Below, in pieces: positions 1 to 12,002 of a stretch of DNA of 64,000 nucleotides; positions within the stretch are counted from its first letter, which is position 1; every line of letters starts with the position of its first letter. The notes under the pieces are model-generated. The model made no database searches, had not been told where the DNA came from, and saw nothing but the letters and a program-made list of their open reading frames with translations. Source of the stretch: Wolfiporia cocos (Eukaryota > Basidiomycota > Agaricomycetes > Polyporales > Phaeolaceae); NCBI GenBank assembly GCA_029448655.1, contig JACCLO010000003.1, positions 1,488,001 to 1,552,000 of the forward strand. The letters are read 5' to 3'. The translations under genes and the position numbers were made by a program.

Positions 1-289
1 TACTAGTGCATATGCGTGCGTTCATCTGGATTTTTGTTTGTTAGTATGGCACCCTGATCACGACATGGACATTCTAATAGCATATCGATCGATCGGCCTG
101 TGCAGTCACTGTTGCCATTTTTCGAGTTGTCCAATACTTGTTATCTTATATCTGAGGACTGACAAATAATGTATACGTACTCGAATAGCGATCAATTATA
201 ATCTGTCTCTGATTGCAATGAATAGTACATCGTACACTATGGTGCTGCTCTACCCGCCAGATTCCCATAAAGTGCCTATTAGCATGGAC

Positions 290-1858
290 TAAGGCTCCAA
301 CTATTTAATGTATATACCATGTATATATGGTTTTTACTGTATACTATATACATGTATGTATGCATAAGGGCAGTACACAGTATATACATGATATATGTAT
401 ATAGTATATGGTTATCCTGTATATTGGATCAAGTGCTTTGAAACTATGATTCAAGCCTTTTATCCTCACTTCAAAACATGCTGTGTGCACATTATGAAAA
501 GGGGGAGTGACATAAGGCTACTCAACACTGGATGCAGGAGCAGCAGAGCATAACTCCCATGCTTTGATTTTGGTCAATGGTAATTATAGGTGCAAGTCTA
601 TAAAATACATTTTAATTGACACTTAAATCTATGGAATCACAAGTCACTGAACTCAGTGTGTCTTGCAGCCACAACATCAGCCTCTGAAGCCTCTCAGGAG
701 ATAATTGTACATCTGATTGAAGCCATCACATCCCTCAGCAAACAGCTGCCATTGTTTATATCAGGGGGGAAAGGATCTGTACTATCCCCTAGTCTGGTGG
801 AAGGTAAGTACTACACATCACATTATATCATTGATTGTGACTTTTTATGACTATCCAGGCTCATACACATGCATTTCTAGTCATATCTCTGTCAGACCGA
901 TGCCCAGACACAAGAGGAACTGAGGAGGATATACTTGATTAAAACCAAGCTGAGGATCAGACTTGGTGGGTTTCTACTATATATACATGAGTCTTTGTGT
1001 GTACCTATGTGTCTTGCATACCTGTAATGGTTTAGCGGTGTCTGGGTAGTGAACTAGGGTTAATAGACTTCGCTAGACCCTTGTTAAGGGTTCTTGTGGG
1101 TCGTAACATGTGTGATATGGCTGGGGATCTGCAATGTGTGGTAGCCATGTGTATCTACTGACTCCTGAATTGTGATTGAGTTAAAATTGTATGAATGCTT
1201 CCTGGAATGTATAGGTTTCTCAGGAATGCTTCTGTGAAGTATAAACTAATGAAAGAAGCGAACTTAGTTTCTGTGTGACTTTTGACCAAATATATCTCTG
1301 GTAGATCAGGAGCTTGTTAAACCTTATGTTTGAATGTCGCCTTATGGTAGCCTTGTATTTCTAGGGTTATTAGAATACTTCTTGGGGTTCTTTGTGGAGT
1401 TTATTGGGGCGTCTTCTGGGTCTTTTGTGATAATGGGATTTATTGGTTTTATCTTGAATGCTGCTGTGGTTTATAGTGTTATTGCTTTATGGATTTTGTT
1501 AGAGGGTTCGGATATGACTGGGTTGTTATTGGATTGAACCATTGAGATGTAGATTGGTTTGGGATTTATTATGACTGGTTTTTGGGAACCGTTTGGGATG
1601 TGTGTTATAATTGGTTCTTAAATCCTGACAATCTCACAGCTATTTCTGTCATCATGCCAGCTCTACTCAGACACCCATAGCTCACTGGGGGCAGAGAAAA
1701 TTTCAATGATGATGTGTACAAAGCGATGTATTAGTCAAGGCATACTGAAATTATAGACTCATAACAACCATAACAACCATATAAACCGTGTATATACTAT
1801 CTATATACACTATATACCATATATTTTTGTAAATGTAAACTAAATGGTTGGAGCCTTA
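290..1858. mobile_element. Nonautonomous hAT-like DNA transposon
   Basis: The ends are inverted repeats beginning TAAGGCTCCAAC (290 onward) and ending GTTGGAGCCTTA (to 1858). They are flanked by a perfect 8-bp direct repeat GCATGGAC (282-289 and 1859-1866). An 8-bp duplication with short TIRs is typical of hAT elements. Subterminal stretches (about 310-420 and 1780-1830) are AT-rich and rich in short ATATAC/GTATAT palindromes. No transposase is seen. A possible spliced remnant lies at 656-960: an open stretch, a GTAAGT donor at about 805 and later CAG acceptors; I do not recognise its product. The TIR/TSD call is firm, the superfamily less so. Confidence 0.75.
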
Positions 1859-1866
1859 GCATGGAC

Positions 1867-3165
1867 AAGAAGCATGACATTCTTACAACCCATGTTTTGG
1901 ATGATGAGAACAAACCGAGTCGACCACCCAGATCACAATAGAGACCACAATTGGCTGATAACAGGTCTCTCTAATATGGACAACCTCTCCATATGAGCCA
2001 TGGCCTTAGTTGCCCACAAACACTTTCTATAACAGCTCACTCGACATCTTTATCAACTAGTCAGAGGCTGGTGCGTCCCATGGTGCGTCCTGTGCTCACC
2101 AGCCGCCTTAGCAACGAGATACCTGGACGTGATCAGCGGATGATGCATGTGTTCAAGACCCATGTACATTCTGTCATGTGAAGCGTCCTAAAGCTTATGT
2201 TTGTCAATCCGACCCCGGAAGGCTACTGAAGCTACTGAACTGACCTCCCACCAAGACGCAGGAAATAACAGCCCAGTCCATACTCGTAACTTCACTTCCG
2301 CTAACCTCATAGGGATCTTAGGTTTCCTTTGATCAGTCTCCTGCCGGAACCAAGGTCCATTGGCTCAGCACACCACCGTACGCGAGAGCTCCATAAGTCA
2401 TTTTTGGTATGATTCCACATAGCTACCTCCGATCATGACTTGTGAATATGCCGCGCTCGGAGATATGTGAAGCATTGCTTATTTGATGTTCACTGCGGTT
2501 ACACTAACGGAGGCTAACCCATTCCTCTCTCAGTTGACTACTCGCCTAGTGTATTCATCCCTCGACCGCACAGCTGCGGGAAGAATAAAGATTATGCGAG
2601 TCAGCCCCGGCACCTGAAACTACGATTTGTCATAGTATGAGGAAGCAATGACAGCTCCTCTGGCAGCTAAAAAATGCTCACAGAATAATGCGGCATATAT
2701 GAGTTTCGGTCTACATCACATATTCTCGAAACATCTCCAACAAGTATAGTGTCAACAAGATGGCCTCGCCTGTGAGCTTTGCTGCTGAAGAGGCGGTCCA
2801 AATTGCGATGCAACAGTGTGTAATGCAGTCTCATTAGCCCGTACTGCTCATACCTAGCATTCTATCTATCATTCTGTACACTAGGGATATTGCTGGACAC
2901 TGCTGCATTGCTGTCGCTGGTAAGTCAGACTCAATTATCCATTTTGCTATATAACAGAGACACATACAGCACTGGTGATCTATGAGCACATCGTTACCTT
3001 TGACCGTGATTCTCGCTATTTGGTGATATCGGGTGACAGGAGTCACACTTCTCTTCTTGAATCAATATGTGCTCTTGCTGTTTGCTATCGTTGATGTGAC
3101 TCAAACATACAATTGGGCTTTCGACCAGGTGAACCATTGAATGAAGCGATAAGCAGAATCCTAAC
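1867..3165. other. Intergenic DNA, nothing recognised
   Basis: About 1.3 kb with only short unsupported ORFs on both strands and no repeat, RNA gene or element end that I can identify. Confidence 0.5.
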
Positions 3166-3410
3166 AATCCATCGGCAAAACGCGAGCTCTCATATCTAGT
3201 CCGCTAACTATTGTAAATAGCAGCTCAGTAGATATACATAGACACGAGCAGATACTACACGTGGGGTACTTGCAGGATCAATGGGGGCCGAAACATATTT
3301 TGTAGGATCAACAAGGACCGAAATACTATTTGCAGGATCAATGAGGACCGTATTTTCAGGATTAAAGAGGATGGACATATTCATTGCAGGACTAATGAGC
3401 ATACAGGTTG
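3166..3410 (+). repeat. Dispersed repeat copy 1, with ~30-bp tandem units
   Basis: From CATCGGCAAAA at about 3169 the sequence is homologous to the reverse complement of about 29700-29955. The inner part (about 3271-3400) is about five imperfect units of roughly 30 bp, each starting AGGATCAA or AGGATTAA and containing a GGACC(G)A block. The second copy carries the same unit type. Short ORFs across it read only the tandem units and are not believable genes. It may be the terminal repeat of an old element. Confidence 0.6.
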
Positions 3411-3689
3411 TCGTCCTGCGCTTATATTTTACTTTTGGTATTTTCGTTTATTTTCCTTACTGTACTAAAACCTCCACACCGACTCTACCAGCATGTGAGA
3501 CATGTCCCAAGGGAGTGGTACACAAACACAAAGTAGGATCCATGACGTTTCAGACCGACATTCCCATGCTGGAGGGTGGCGAGATGCACACGTAAATAGG
3601 ATGTGGTCTTGACATCGTTGACGGAATCCGAGCTATCACGTGTCGCAGGCGCACCTTGACCTTGAACCACTACCATCAGTTTAGACGCC

Positions 3690-5390
3690 CATCTACTATG
3701 CCACCCTCATCGCACCGTCCTCAACACCGTCCAACCTTCTCTCCTAATTCTGTCCTTTCTGTGCGTCCCCAGGACACCACCGAAGCCACTTTCGCCTTTA
3801 CCCTTTTGTTTGACCAGGCTCAGAGCATTTTCCATGCTCACAAGAGCCACTCCTCCACCCATTCGTTGCCTCTCTGGCACTCCCACATTTCATACCTTGT
3901 TGACGCCATCACCACAGGAGCTGACCTCCTTGCTGCCAACCCATCCGCACTCGTTCGTGTCCGTCAGGATGCGAATCGTCTTTGCCAACACCTCGACCAA
4001 CTTTTGGCCTCACCCCAACCTCATGGCACAGCGCCTATGGCACCCCCATCTTTCCCACCTAAACCCTTTACCCAACCCATGTCTCGCACAAAACCCTCAC
4101 GCATCCCACGCATCAAACCTCGTGTGACACCACCTCTGCGACACCCTCTACCGCCGAAACCGGTTTTCACTACCGTGAACCCATCCATACCTCAACCGGT
4201 CACACCCGATCCACCGTCTCCTCACGCTGAGGAAGACCATGATTCATGCTGTGGAGCGGTCCCTCCCACACCTCGACCAGTTATACCTGCGACACATTCT
4301 CCCCAACCTGATACAGACCACGATTCCCACTGGGAAACAGTCCCTCCCACTCCCGTCGAAGATTTATACCGCAGTCTTACTGGACCCACTGCTAGTCGTG
4401 TCCAAGAACCCGAATCTCGGATCACTTTCACCTTACGACAAGCAACTCCTTGACCGGCTGGCCCTCATCCAACAGGCACAGACCACCTGGGAGTGGCACA
4501 CCGTCGGTCGTTCTGGTAAGCACTCACCACATCCACCATCCCGACCTGCTTCGGCACCACCGACCCCTCGTGTCCCTACCATGACCATTGCTACACCGCC
4601 AAAGGTACCCACCCCACGTCCCACTACACCCGTACCTCCGACCATACCATCTCCAACGACACCACCTCCGCCTGTCATCTCACCACGTCCCACTACACCT
4701 GTTCCCCCTGCAACACCCACCCCGGTGACGACACCTCCGCGTGTCCCCTCACCTCAAACTGCTCCATCACCTACACCACCGGTCGCCACCTCTACAGAAT
4801 CGACCAAGGCGCTACCGAAAACGAAACAATTCTTCCCACGCACGGGGAGATATTCGAGACCCACCTCACCGTCTGAAGAAAAGCCGTGGCTTCCTTGGCA
4901 CGCCCAAGGCACAGCTATATTCGAGTCACACCTCCCTTTCCCACACATACCTGATCCACTACCCAGCGCTAGCGACGACTCCATACCCGTCGTCTTTACT
5001 AATGAACCCCCTCCGCGAACAGTTGGACCTTTCGACCTTTAAGTCCATACTAAAGTCAACACGATTCGTGTTAACCATGTCCACCTCCGCCCATCAGCGA
5101 AAGCACCCCTCTATTCTTCCAGAGATTTGCTCAACCGTCTTTGAGAAACACTCGACGCCAACGGTTTGCTTGCATACCTGCGCGAACATAACCACCCACT
5201 CATCTTTACTCGCTTCCCCTATTGGTGGAAAAAGAAATACACTGCCGAACAACAATTTGGCTCCTTCTGCTTCCAGTTCGGCGACACCGATGATGACTTC
5301 ACACGTGACGTTTTGCTACTTAGCACAAATAACATTAGGCTCTTTGACAACCTCTGTCGCCTTGACATCCCACCCCCACACAACCACTGA
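3690..5390 (+). pseudogene. Decayed proline-rich protein gene, unknown family
   Basis: I do not recognise this gene. An open frame starts near the ATG at about 3698 and runs to 4453 in frame 2. It has a plausibly folded N-terminal stretch (about residues 20-110, with WHSHISYLVDA) followed by Pro/Thr-rich low complexity with a repeated DHDSxxxxVPPTP unit. The same style of sequence continues in frame 3 from about 4400 to 5042, so a frame change (indel or intron) lies near 4400. After the TAA at 5040-5042 frame 3 continues, with one more in-frame TGA, into a well-formed C-terminal stretch at about 5145-5390 containing FPYWWKKKY and FCFQFGD. The pattern is one ancestral protein of about 550 aa broken by one shift and two stops. 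Element A is inserted in a CT microsatellite about 170 bp downstream. An alternative is an intron-containing live gene. Confidence 0.4.
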
Positions 5391-5563
5391 ACACATCTCT
5401 TCTCTGTCACTCCGTCCACACGATACCTAACACACGTTTGATCCTCACCACCACCCTACTCACTTTTTCGATACTCTTCTCTTCCATGTTGGCTCTCGTT
5501 AGCTGCCGCACATGTACTTAGGATACTGCCTGCGGGGTATAAATGGTTGTCTCTCTCTCTCTC

Positions 5564-6271
5564 TGTTACGGTTATTTTGATTTTTCGAATATCGGCAGAA
5601 CTCACCACTGGGCGAATACGATACAGGGACTTGTTGCGCAACCAACTCCCCTGGCTACTCGTAACTCTACTGGGCGCATCCCCAGTTGTACTAGTCTATA
5701 GGGCGCGTTTCACCTTTGGCAGATCCAACTCTGCCACCGTTTCATGTTCATCGTTTATTAGCTGATAGATGGCATTCAACCGCCATCATTCCTATCTATC
5801 GTCACAGGGATATCACTACATACCTATCAAACGTTTGATACTATAGCGTAGATAGTATCGGTGACATCTGGGACGGACTTGACCCCTGAAACCCAACGTA
5901 GTATATAAACTAATGTACCTACTGTCGAGGCTCTTCAGCTCGACCTTGTTGTACAAACAAGAAGTCTTATACTCGCTCTCAAACGTAGGAAACTACGCTC
6001 AGTATTTCTCACTCGAGCAACCGAACGACTAAGTCCTCGAAGTGCACACTGACTTCTCGGACTTAGGCGAGTCTTATATTCTATTCGACTCGCACCTGAA
6101 CACATTATATCCTCTAACGTGTATTGGATATTAACCGATCTCCTAAGAACTTCACTTAGGACCCGAAGGCATCTAACGAGTATTTGCCTTGCATACGGCG
6201 ACGTGCCTACGTGCAGAAGAATGATCTATATTCGCGATTCGAATATACGGACGGGTATTCGACCCGTAACA
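5564..6271 (+). repeat. 5' LTR of element A
   Basis: 708 bp, TGTTACGG to CCGTAACA. It matches 25250-25957, element C's LTRs, the solo LTR at 12523-13233 and the start of one at 63881. Contains the TATA box and predicted transcript start. Confidence 0.93.
5902..5947 (+). promoter_or_regulatory. Element A LTR promoter: TATA box and predicted mRNA start
   Basis: TATATAA lies at 5902-5908. About 30 nt downstream, AGCTCGACCTT (5937-5947) is the exact complement of the PBS at 6273-6283. This marks it as the likely 5' end of the element mRNA (start of R) under a self-priming model. The start site is inferred, not measured. Confidence 0.65.
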
Positions 6272-6272
6272 G

Positions 6273-6283
6273 AAGGTCGAGCT
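6273..6283 (+). other. Self-complementary primer binding site of element A
   Basis: AAGGTCGAGCT, one base inside the 5' LTR, is complementary over 11 nt to AGCTCGACCTT at 5937-5947. This is the geometry of Tf1/sushi retrotransposons, where the 5' end of the mRNA primes reverse transcription in place of a tRNA. Confidence 0.7.
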
Positions 6284-6317
6284 TATCACACCCTCACCTA
6301 CCACGGTGTAAGGGCAC

Positions 6318-8165
6318 ATGATATTTGGACCAGAATTCCCAGCACGACTGATTGAACTCTTGCCCGAGGACATTCAGGGAGTTTACAGACTCAACCGATA
6401 CGAGTGGACTGACACCATTGGAGCCTTCCGTAACCGCGGAGGAATTGTTGTCATTCCCAGAGAAGATAGGGCATCGAAGTGGGTAGAAGTATACCCCTCC
6501 GCAAGAACGACCGCTTGGGAAATAACGCGTGAAGCGTTCGAACGATTCGGAGAAATCCCTCCGATGTCAACCGCGACGTTGACCGAAAACGAAACCGAAA
6601 CCATCAACAGAACCTTCGATGCCGATGGAAATACGAATCAGCCTTCGGGCACCACAGGAATGGCAGGAATTGAGCGCATCGGAGATGATGGGAGAAATCC
6701 TGGAAACTTTACAGGAACAGATAACAGCCAGACCGGAGGACAGGACCCTCCAGGATTTATATCTGCTTTTGCGCAGAGTGGGATTGGGCCTATGGCTGGA
6801 GGAACAGACATCTTTGGAAGCCCCCCACAGAACGCACCCGGAATGGGTAGCAGAGGAAATCCGTCTTGGACTAGCCCAAGCGGAGGAATGGGAACGACAA
6901 ACCCAGGAACATGGCCTTCAGGCCTATTTGGACGAACCTCCGCAGGTACAAGCGGAGGAGGAATGGGAGGAAACTTTGGACTCGGAGGAGGGAATGCCCC
7001 CCCTCCTGGAGGACTCGGAAGATGAACCCCTGCGAACCCCGGAGGAAGAAACCCTGGAGGAAACCCAGGGAACCCCGGAGGAAACCCAGGAAACCCGGGT
7101 GGAGGATACCCGGGAGGAGGAGGACCCCCAGGCGGGCCCCCACCACCGAATGCGCCGCAACCCCAACCTCCGGCGCCGAACCCGTACTATCGACCCCCGA
7201 TGATAAAAATCAATCCCCCAGACGTATTCGATGGGGAACGATCCGACATGCAGAACTTCATAAACCAGTGCAATTCCTGGTTTACGATGTACGAAACGTC
7301 ATTCCAGAACGACGTTCAGAGAGTGATCTTTATCCTCTCTTATATTTCAAACAAGGGGAAAACGGGCCAATGGAAACAGAATTATCACCGGGTTTATACG
7401 AACCCCCAAACGAAACGATTCTTCCCGCCTAGTCTTGCACAGTTTGATGCAGACTTCCAGAAAGCCTTCGGAGCCATCGAAGAAGTACAAAAGGCGCGGA
7501 AGAGAATCCTGGACGTAACCCAGGACAGAAAGGACATCGATGATTATATCACCGAGTTCAACAACTTGGCCGGGAAGGCCCAGTACGATCGATACAGCGC
7601 GGACGGAAACGCGTTGCTCATAACCCTCTTCGAGAAAGGGTTACCCGAACATACGACCCGATATATCATCGGCGTTCGGCCGCTACCAGCGACCATTGAT
7701 GAATGGCAGTCCGCTGCCTCGTACTATGAAAACACGTACAAGATATTCTTGAAACGGGATAAACCGTTTGTCAAGAAAAAGGCTTGGCAAGCCTCGAACC
7801 AGAATAACGGACGCACTAGTGCTCCACAGACAACCGCACCGAAAGATCCGAACGCGATGGATGTAGATCGAATGACCACCCAGGAAAGGGACGATCACAT
7901 CAAGAAGGGAAAATGTTTCACCTGTCATCAGCCAGGGCATATGTCGCGAGATTGCCCAAAGAGGCCGAGGAAGCCAGCCCGCCCTAGGCGGACTACTCGA
8001 AAGACTAAAGAAGAAGAAACCGAGCAAGAAGCTCGCATCGAAGAAGTCTCTGAAGAAGAGACTGAATACATCACCGCGAACAGAGCGGTCACAGCGATTA
8101 GGGCCCTGAAAGCCAAGAACCCCGAGCTCCTAGCACAGCTCGTAGAAGAACAGGATTTTGCCTAG
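6318..8165 (+). pseudogene. Gag of element A, one internal stop
   Basis: Structural capsid/nucleocapsid protein. A single frame runs from ATG 6318 to TAG 8165, interrupted only by TGA at 7023-7025, where element C has GGA. Parts: a conserved N-terminal domain (about residues 1-90, starting MIFGPEFPARL); a long Gly/Pro/Asn-rich linker with many GGN and NPGG repeats; a retrotransposon capsid-like domain from about 7200 (INPPDVFDGE, then NSWFTMYETSF); a CCHC zinc knuckle CFTCHQPGHMSRDC (about 7915-7956); and an acidic tail. The stop falls in the low-complexity linker. Pol follows in the -1 frame 12 nt after the gag stop. Confidence 0.85.
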
Positions 8166-8176
8166 GAGGGAAGCCC

Positions 8177-10515
8177 ATGGTCTTACCCTCCGAGAAAGCA
8201 GCGCATGTAATTACCTCGTTCGAGAAGAATCGATCCCTCTTCATCCCGGTAATCATGACGCTGGCAAAACCTGTGAAGTGCAATGCACTAATCGACTCGG
8301 GAGCAATGTCGAACCTGATCCACAGCAGAGTGGTAGAAAAATACAAGGTGCCCACGCAACCCTTGAAGAACTCGATCATTGTCAAAAATGTTGACGGAAC
8401 AGAAAACAAAGATGGGCGAATAGACCGAGAAGCCACCATACTACTACGATATCCGAAGACCCAGAAAACGCGAAAGGTCCGATTCCTCGTAGGATCAATC
8501 GGAACAGAAAATATGATTCTAGGGTATGGATGGCTGAAAGACGAAAACCCCACGATCGACTGGAAGGACCAAACAGTCGATGTACGATCGATATTAGGGG
8601 CAGAAGAAAAGAAACAGGAAGCCACGATCCGAATGGATACGGTGGAGATGGTAGTTGCCCCAGAAGGAAAAATTCCAACAAGGGGGACCCAAGAAGCTGC
8701 AGGGTATGACCTTTACGCCACAGAAGAAACCGAGATTCCCGCCGGAGGATGGAAACTCGTCTCCACAGGAGTAAAAATGAAGATTCCGAAGGGATCATAT
8801 GGAAGGCTGGCCGGACGATCAGGCAACACCCTCAGACACGGATTGGTAGTACAAGCCGGGATCATAGACTCGGACTACCGAGGAGACGTCGGAGCCATCG
8901 TCTTCAACTACTCAGACAAAGCGCATAGAATTATCCCGGGGATGCGAATAGCCCAGATAATTTTCGAACGACACCTTACCCCCGACATCTTAGAGGTCGA
9001 AGACCTAGATGAAACAGAACGAGGGGAGAAAGGGTTCGGATCCACGGATCAGCCACAAGAAACAGCGCAGCGGCTCTATACTCCCAAAGAGTACGAAGCG
9101 ATCCGACGCTTCGCAAAAGACAACCCTAGGATCATAGGAAAGAAAGGGGAGACGCGAAAGAAGTTCCGAACAAAGATACAAATCATCAACGCTGTCAGGA
9201 AAGCGCTGACGAAATCCCAGGAATTCGCACAAAAAAAACCCGAACCAGAACGAACGATTGAGGAGATGGTCCCGAAACACCTACTGGACTTCGCCAAGGT
9301 GTTCAGTAAGGAGTCTGCAGCAGCGTTCCCCCCATCGAGACCATGGGACCACGCAATCGAATTAAAACCGGATTTTGTGCCGAAAGACTGCAAAGTCTAT
9401 GCACTCTCGCCTAAAGAGCAACAGGCGCTGGACGAATTCCTGAAAGAAAACTTGGCTAAGGGATTCATAGTCCCTTCAAAGTCCCCGATGGCGTCACCAT
9501 TCTTTTTCGTCCCAAAGAAAGACAGCGCCCTACGACCCTGTCAAGATTATCGATATCTGAACGAAGGGACGATAAAGAACGTCTATCCCTTACCACTGAT
9601 CTCAGAGCTCCTGGTAAAGCTAAAAGGAGCAAAGGTCTTCACAAAAATGGACCTTAGAGCGGGATACAACAACGTGCGAATCAAAAAGGGAGACGAATGG
9701 AAAGCGGCCTTCAAAACAAACCGAGGGTTGTACGAGCCCACGGTTATGTTTTTCGGATTGTGCAATGCACCCGGGACCTTTCAGGCAATGATGAACGAAG
9801 TCCTGAAAGAAGAAATCCTCGAAGGATGGGTGCTTGTTTATATGGACGACATCCTCATTTTCTCAGAAGACGAGAAAATACACAAGGAACGGGAGCGGCG
9901 GATCCTTCAGAGATTGATGGATAACCATCTCTTTGTGAAACCCGAGAAATGCGCCTTCGGTGTCGACAGAGTCGAATTCCTGGGGCTAGTCATCACCCCA
10001 GGAAATATCCAGATGGACCCAGCGAAACTCAATGGGATTAAGGAGTGGCCGACTCCCCGAAATCTCAAAGAAGTCAGATCCTTCCTAGGATTTGCGAACT
10101 TCTATCGGAAATTTATCAATCACTACTCTACGCACGCCCGACCCTTGGTAGACCTCACAAAAACGGTCACAGGGACAGGGTTCCAATGGACGAAGAAATA
10201 ACAGACAGCATTCGAATTCATGAAGAAAGCATTCACGACGGCGCCCGCACTAGGAACACCAGACAAGGAGAAACCGTTCATCCTCGAAACAGATGCATCT
10301 CAGTTCGCCACAGGAGCAGTACTGAAACAGATAGATGAAACAGGGAGCGAACGGCCGGTGGGATATCTCTCACAATCCCTGACACCAACAGAACGGAACT
10401 ACGAAATCTACGATCGCGAACTACTCGGAATAGTCCGAGCATTAGAAGAATGGCGGCACCTATTGGAGGGAGCACCGCATCGGATCTTGATCCGAAGTGA
10501 TCATCAGAACCTGAC
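8177..10515 (+). pseudogene. Pol of element A, first part: protease, dUTPase, RT, start of RNase H
   Basis: ATG 8177 opens a Pol in the -1 frame relative to gag. Residues from that Met: aspartic protease DSG at 40-42 and ILGYGW at about 114; a complete dUTPase at about 155-292 (GYDLYA 176-181, GRSGN 213-217, [11 protein letters not shown] 228-238, [10 protein letters not shown] 254-263, RGEKGFGST 282-290); RT from about 370 ([23 protein letters not shown]) with catalytic YMDD at 555-558; RNase H with ETDAS. A TAA at 10199-10201, where C has GAA, ends the frame early in the RT-RNase H connection. Reading continues to 10515, where the KDZ element is inserted after SDHQNLT. The rest is at 21886-25238. 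Confidence 0.88.
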
Positions 10516-11849
10516 CACCTGTACATTACCCAATCGATAGCTAATTAGCTTGGCCTACACGTGAGGCGCGCATAGCCAGTTAGCTTACAATTCGCGTTCA
10601 AGGCGTGCTGCCAGTTTCCTCCTGAGGTAGCCTGAGAAATTACCTTTTATAACAACATGTACTGTGAGCGCTGCCGACGGGGCGCTGCCGGCTCGGCACA
10701 GGATTCCCGCGCCCAACGACGCGCGCGCGCCCTTTGGCGCCTCGCCGCCGCCGTCGCGCACGATGAGCGCGGCTCCTACCTCAATACTCGGCCTTTTCGC
10801 ACGGTTCTTTCTACGTTACTAGGTTAATAGATAGTCTGAATACGATTATGACAACGATTTGCGTAATATATGAGGTCTTTGGGGTGGATTGACGGGCGAA
10901 TCCTTGGATGACGCGGGACGGGCGGCCCGAGGCACGTGCAGCCTGGCGCGCGCCTCTCCTAGCGGCTGTCAGCGCCTAATGAGCCGTGCGCCGCGCGCCC
11001 GGGGAAGCGCCCTATCGCGCCTGGGGAAGCGCCCTGCCGCCGCCGCAGCGCACGATGAGCACGGGTCCCGCGTCGACGGCAATCATTTCACGCGAATTTT
11101 TTTGCTTTCTATAGTTCTCAAACGTTATAGATTCAATTGTAGAAATTAAATTCGAATAGAACTGATATTTGGGATGGATGGGTGGCCGGTTTGTGGATGA
11201 CGCGCGCCCTGAAGCACGTGCACCGCTCGGCGCCTGCGCCCTCCAGTGGCTGTTGGCGCCTAGTGATCGGCGCAGATGGCGCGCGTCTATCTTATCGGCT
11301 CAAGATGGCTCAGCAAACCTTCGTATGCCGAGTGTTCTCTTGCTCACCTTAGCTTTCCGATGGCTCTAATGATAAAATCCAAGCTGTCATCGAATCTGGT
11401 GTCCTCTGACACCAGCTATCTCTTCAGGTGCGTTTTCTAACTCAGCTTACCATATCTTATCTAACGGGCGCTCCGTCCGATCTCCCATCCATCCCTCGAC
11501 CTCAGTACAAACACCAGCACTCCTAGTACGCCCAACTGGCGTGCTCTCTACGCGTCTTCGAAGACAGCGATTATTACCTACCACAGTCCTACGTCGACCG
11601 CAAGTTCAAGTTCAAGTGCGTATTATAATTCAGCTTACCATATCTTATCTAACGGGCGCTCTGCTCGATCTCCGATGCATCCCTCGACCTCAGTACAAAC
11701 ACCAGCACTCCTAGCGAATCTAGGCTACCTCTCCGATGGCTCTAATGATAAAATCCAAGCTGTCATCGAATCTGGTGTCCTCTGACACCAGCTATCTCTT
11801 CAGGTGCGTTTTCTAACTCAGCTTACCATATCTTATCTAACGGGCGCTC
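10516..11849 (+). repeat. Left terminal inverted repeat of the KDZ element
   Basis: 1334 bp, near-identical to the reverse complement of 20552-21885; for example, position 10536 differs by one base. GC-rich blocks with GGCGC and GCGCG runs occupy the outer 700 bp. The inner part contains the 188-bp repeat motif and a fused fragment of the transposase gene (about 11527-11601). Small ORFs here occur identically in the other TIR and are not genes. Confidence 0.93.
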
Positions 11850-12002
11850 CGTCCGATCTCTCATTCAACGCTAAGTCGACATCGCCTCATAGTTATGAAT
11901 ATTCGACCTATGCGATGTTTATACGTGCAACGTCCCAATGATTTGTATTGAATTCCAGGTGCTACATTATATACAAGCCTCAGAGCATGGATGCGCGGGC
12001 GA

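Noticed and set aside
1334..1537. Small hydrophobic protein gene in the hAT-like element
   Set aside because: A T-rich open stretch reads as hydrophobic by composition; no supporting start, splice or conservation.
6619..7203. Alternative-frame ORFs over the gag Gly/Pro linker (also 48047-48646, 57114-57851)
   Set aside because: GGA-rich repeats stay open in all frames; Glu/Thr and Arg/Ser readings are by-products of the GGN/NPGG repeats.
8098..8625. Long antisense ORF opposite pol (same at 46653-47180 and 58664-59257)
   Set aside because: Shadow of the conserved protease frame; its content simply mirrors pol codon usage and it has no recognisable domain.
10199..10201. Programmed readthrough stop in element A pol
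   Set aside because: The sister element C has a sense codon (GAA) here, so this is a nonsense mutation.
10889..11369. Small ORFs in the KDZ TIRs, repeated at 21032-21512
   Set aside because: Identical because the TIRs are identical; low-complexity GC-rich sequence without start context or homology.
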